A stretch of DNA of 64,000 nt from NCBI GenBank assembly GCA_942493375.1, contig OW818698.1, positions 7,068,001 through 7,132,000 of the forward strand. Direction: 5' to 3'. The position numbers were made by a program, and so were the translations under genes. A model generated the notes under the pieces. It made no database searches and was not told the origin of the DNA. It saw nothing but the letters and a program-made list of their open reading frames with translations. Positions 63,611-64,000 of the stretch are shown in pieces. Source of the stretch: G942493375 sp942493375. Lineage in GTDB: Bacteria; Armatimonadota; UBA5829. Each line of letters begins with the position of its first letter. Positions within the stretch are counted from its first letter, which is position 1.

Positions 63611-64000
63611 ATGAGAAATAGATATCTATTTGCGATTTTGTGCCTTGCCCTCGGAATCATAGGGGGTATGGTAGGCAGTGATATACGAAGGGGAATGGAC
63701 ACTGCACCAGCCGGTGTTCACTTCCCTCTTCAAAAAACATCCCGCAGTGTTGTCCTCACTGCATCCGACTCAGATTCAATGCCTGGATCCTCTTCAGGTG
63801 CTGTTACGTCTACTTCCAGGTCTTCTGCATCATCAAACAGCCCATTTGTCGATGCCATCCGACGCGTTGCTCCAGCTGTCGTAAATATCGATACAGTCGT
63901 AATGCGCAGGCAATCTGTATTCGGTGATGATGATTTCTTCGGTGGTTTCTTTGATTCAATGACCCGGGTGGTCCCTCAGCAGGGACAGGGTTCTGGTTTC
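63611..64000 (+). CDS. HtrA/DegP-type serine protease, 3' partial
   Basis: The gene runs off the window after 130 codons. Seen: an N-terminal membrane segment (YLFAILCLALGIIGGMVG), a Ser/Thr-rich linker, then SPFVDAIRRVAPAVVNIDT and GDDDFFGGFFDSM with QGQGSGF, which match the start of the HtrA trypsin-like domain; the catalytic triad lies beyond the edge. It would be an envelope quality-control protease. The ATG at 63611 is chosen; an in-frame GTG at 63605 is also possible. The two-component pair upstream may control it. Confidence 0.85.
   Translation, partial: MRNRYLFAILCLALGIIGGMVGSDIRRGMDTAPAGVHFPLQKTSRSVVLTASDSDSMPGSSSGAVTSTSRSSASSNSPFVDAIRRVAPAVVNIDTVVMRRQSVFGDDDFFGGFFDSMTRVVPQQGQGSGF

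Noticed and set aside
1..64000. tRNA, rRNA, prophage or defence-system genes
   Set aside because: None was recognised in the gaps or among the proteins; the only mobile gene is the IS256-type transposase.

Overview
The window is a stretch of bacterial chromosome with moderate GC content. It carries almost only protein genes, and I saw no tRNA or rRNA. Several traits point to an uncultured, probably anaerobic or microaerophilic Terrabacteria-type lineage, with Armatimonadota as my best guess. The gene order rpsO-pnp-M16 peptidase-dapB-asd-rnj resembles the Bacillus rpsO-pnpA-mlpA-asd-dap-rnjB neighbourhood. Lysine/DAP synthesis runs through DapL. A PEP-CTERM protein sits near exopolysaccharide genes, there are many large secreted glycosidases, and TTG start codons are frequent. 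The lineage is an inference; no 16S gene is present.

Layout. 1-1.1 kb: a polyprenyl synthetase that may be cut by the window edge. 1.2-10.5 kb: five consecutive secreted proteins, of which the last two are chains of carboxypeptidase-regulatory-like (CNA-B/transthyretin-like) beta domains; their function is unknown. 10.7-12.8 kb: a Gfo/Idh/MocA dehydrogenase and a zinc alcohol dehydrogenase. 13.0-17.0 kb, minus strand: rubrerythrin, rubredoxin, flavodiiron protein, exonuclease III and a YmdB-like phosphodiesterase, with a divergent 2[4Fe-4S] ferredoxin; this is an oxygen and peroxide defence block. 17.8-22.5 kb: miaA-hfq-dapF, then dapL-hflX. 22.5-30.2 kb: a secreted beta-helix protein, a CobW GTPase and a 1273-residue CBM9-like glycoside hydrolase. 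30.5-39.3 kb: rpsO-pnp-M16 peptidase-dapB-asd-rnj-YchF-like GTPase, mixing RNA turnover with lysine/DAP synthesis. 39.4-42.0 kb, minus strand: an Nramp-like transporter with a non-canonical metal site and a soluble MgtE-N/CBS protein. 42.1-43.5 kb: an IS256-family insertion sequence. 44.2-49.7 kb: an exopolysaccharide operon (Wza-like SLBB protein, Wzc-like tyrosine kinase, rmlA, rmlB). 49.9-58.9 kb: a GH42-like enzyme, a frameshifted six-hairpin (rhamnosidase-like) glycosidase, a RhaD-like aldolase and an M55 D-aminopeptidase. 59.0-60.8 kb, minus strand: a FecR-domain protein with a PEP-CTERM tail. 61.2-64 kb: a GAF-GAF histidine kinase, a receiver-only response regulator and the start of an HtrA/DegP protease.

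How it fits together. The rml genes suggest that the cell makes dTDP-rhamnose-type sugars for its own polymer. The following operon looks built to take rhamnose-type glycans apart and to split the resulting sugar phosphate. The SLBB/BY-kinase pair and the PEP-CTERM protein fit a biofilm-matrix theme. The kinase-regulator-HtrA group looks like envelope-stress sensing.

The intergenic spaces are unusually rich in dispersed inverted-repeat elements. The most interesting is a 73-77 bp element present three times (about 17.63, 43.82 and 61.14 kb). Its terminal stems differ between copies but stay largely self-complementary, and each copy lies upstream of a plus-strand gene. Other families are TGTCAT-ended hairpins, a 32-bp perfect inverted repeat made of ATCTGCG units, and a 25-bp perfect inverted repeat made of ATTCTGG units. 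The Nramp-like/MgtE-like pair and the hairpin-rich leader of rpsO are the other observations I would follow up.
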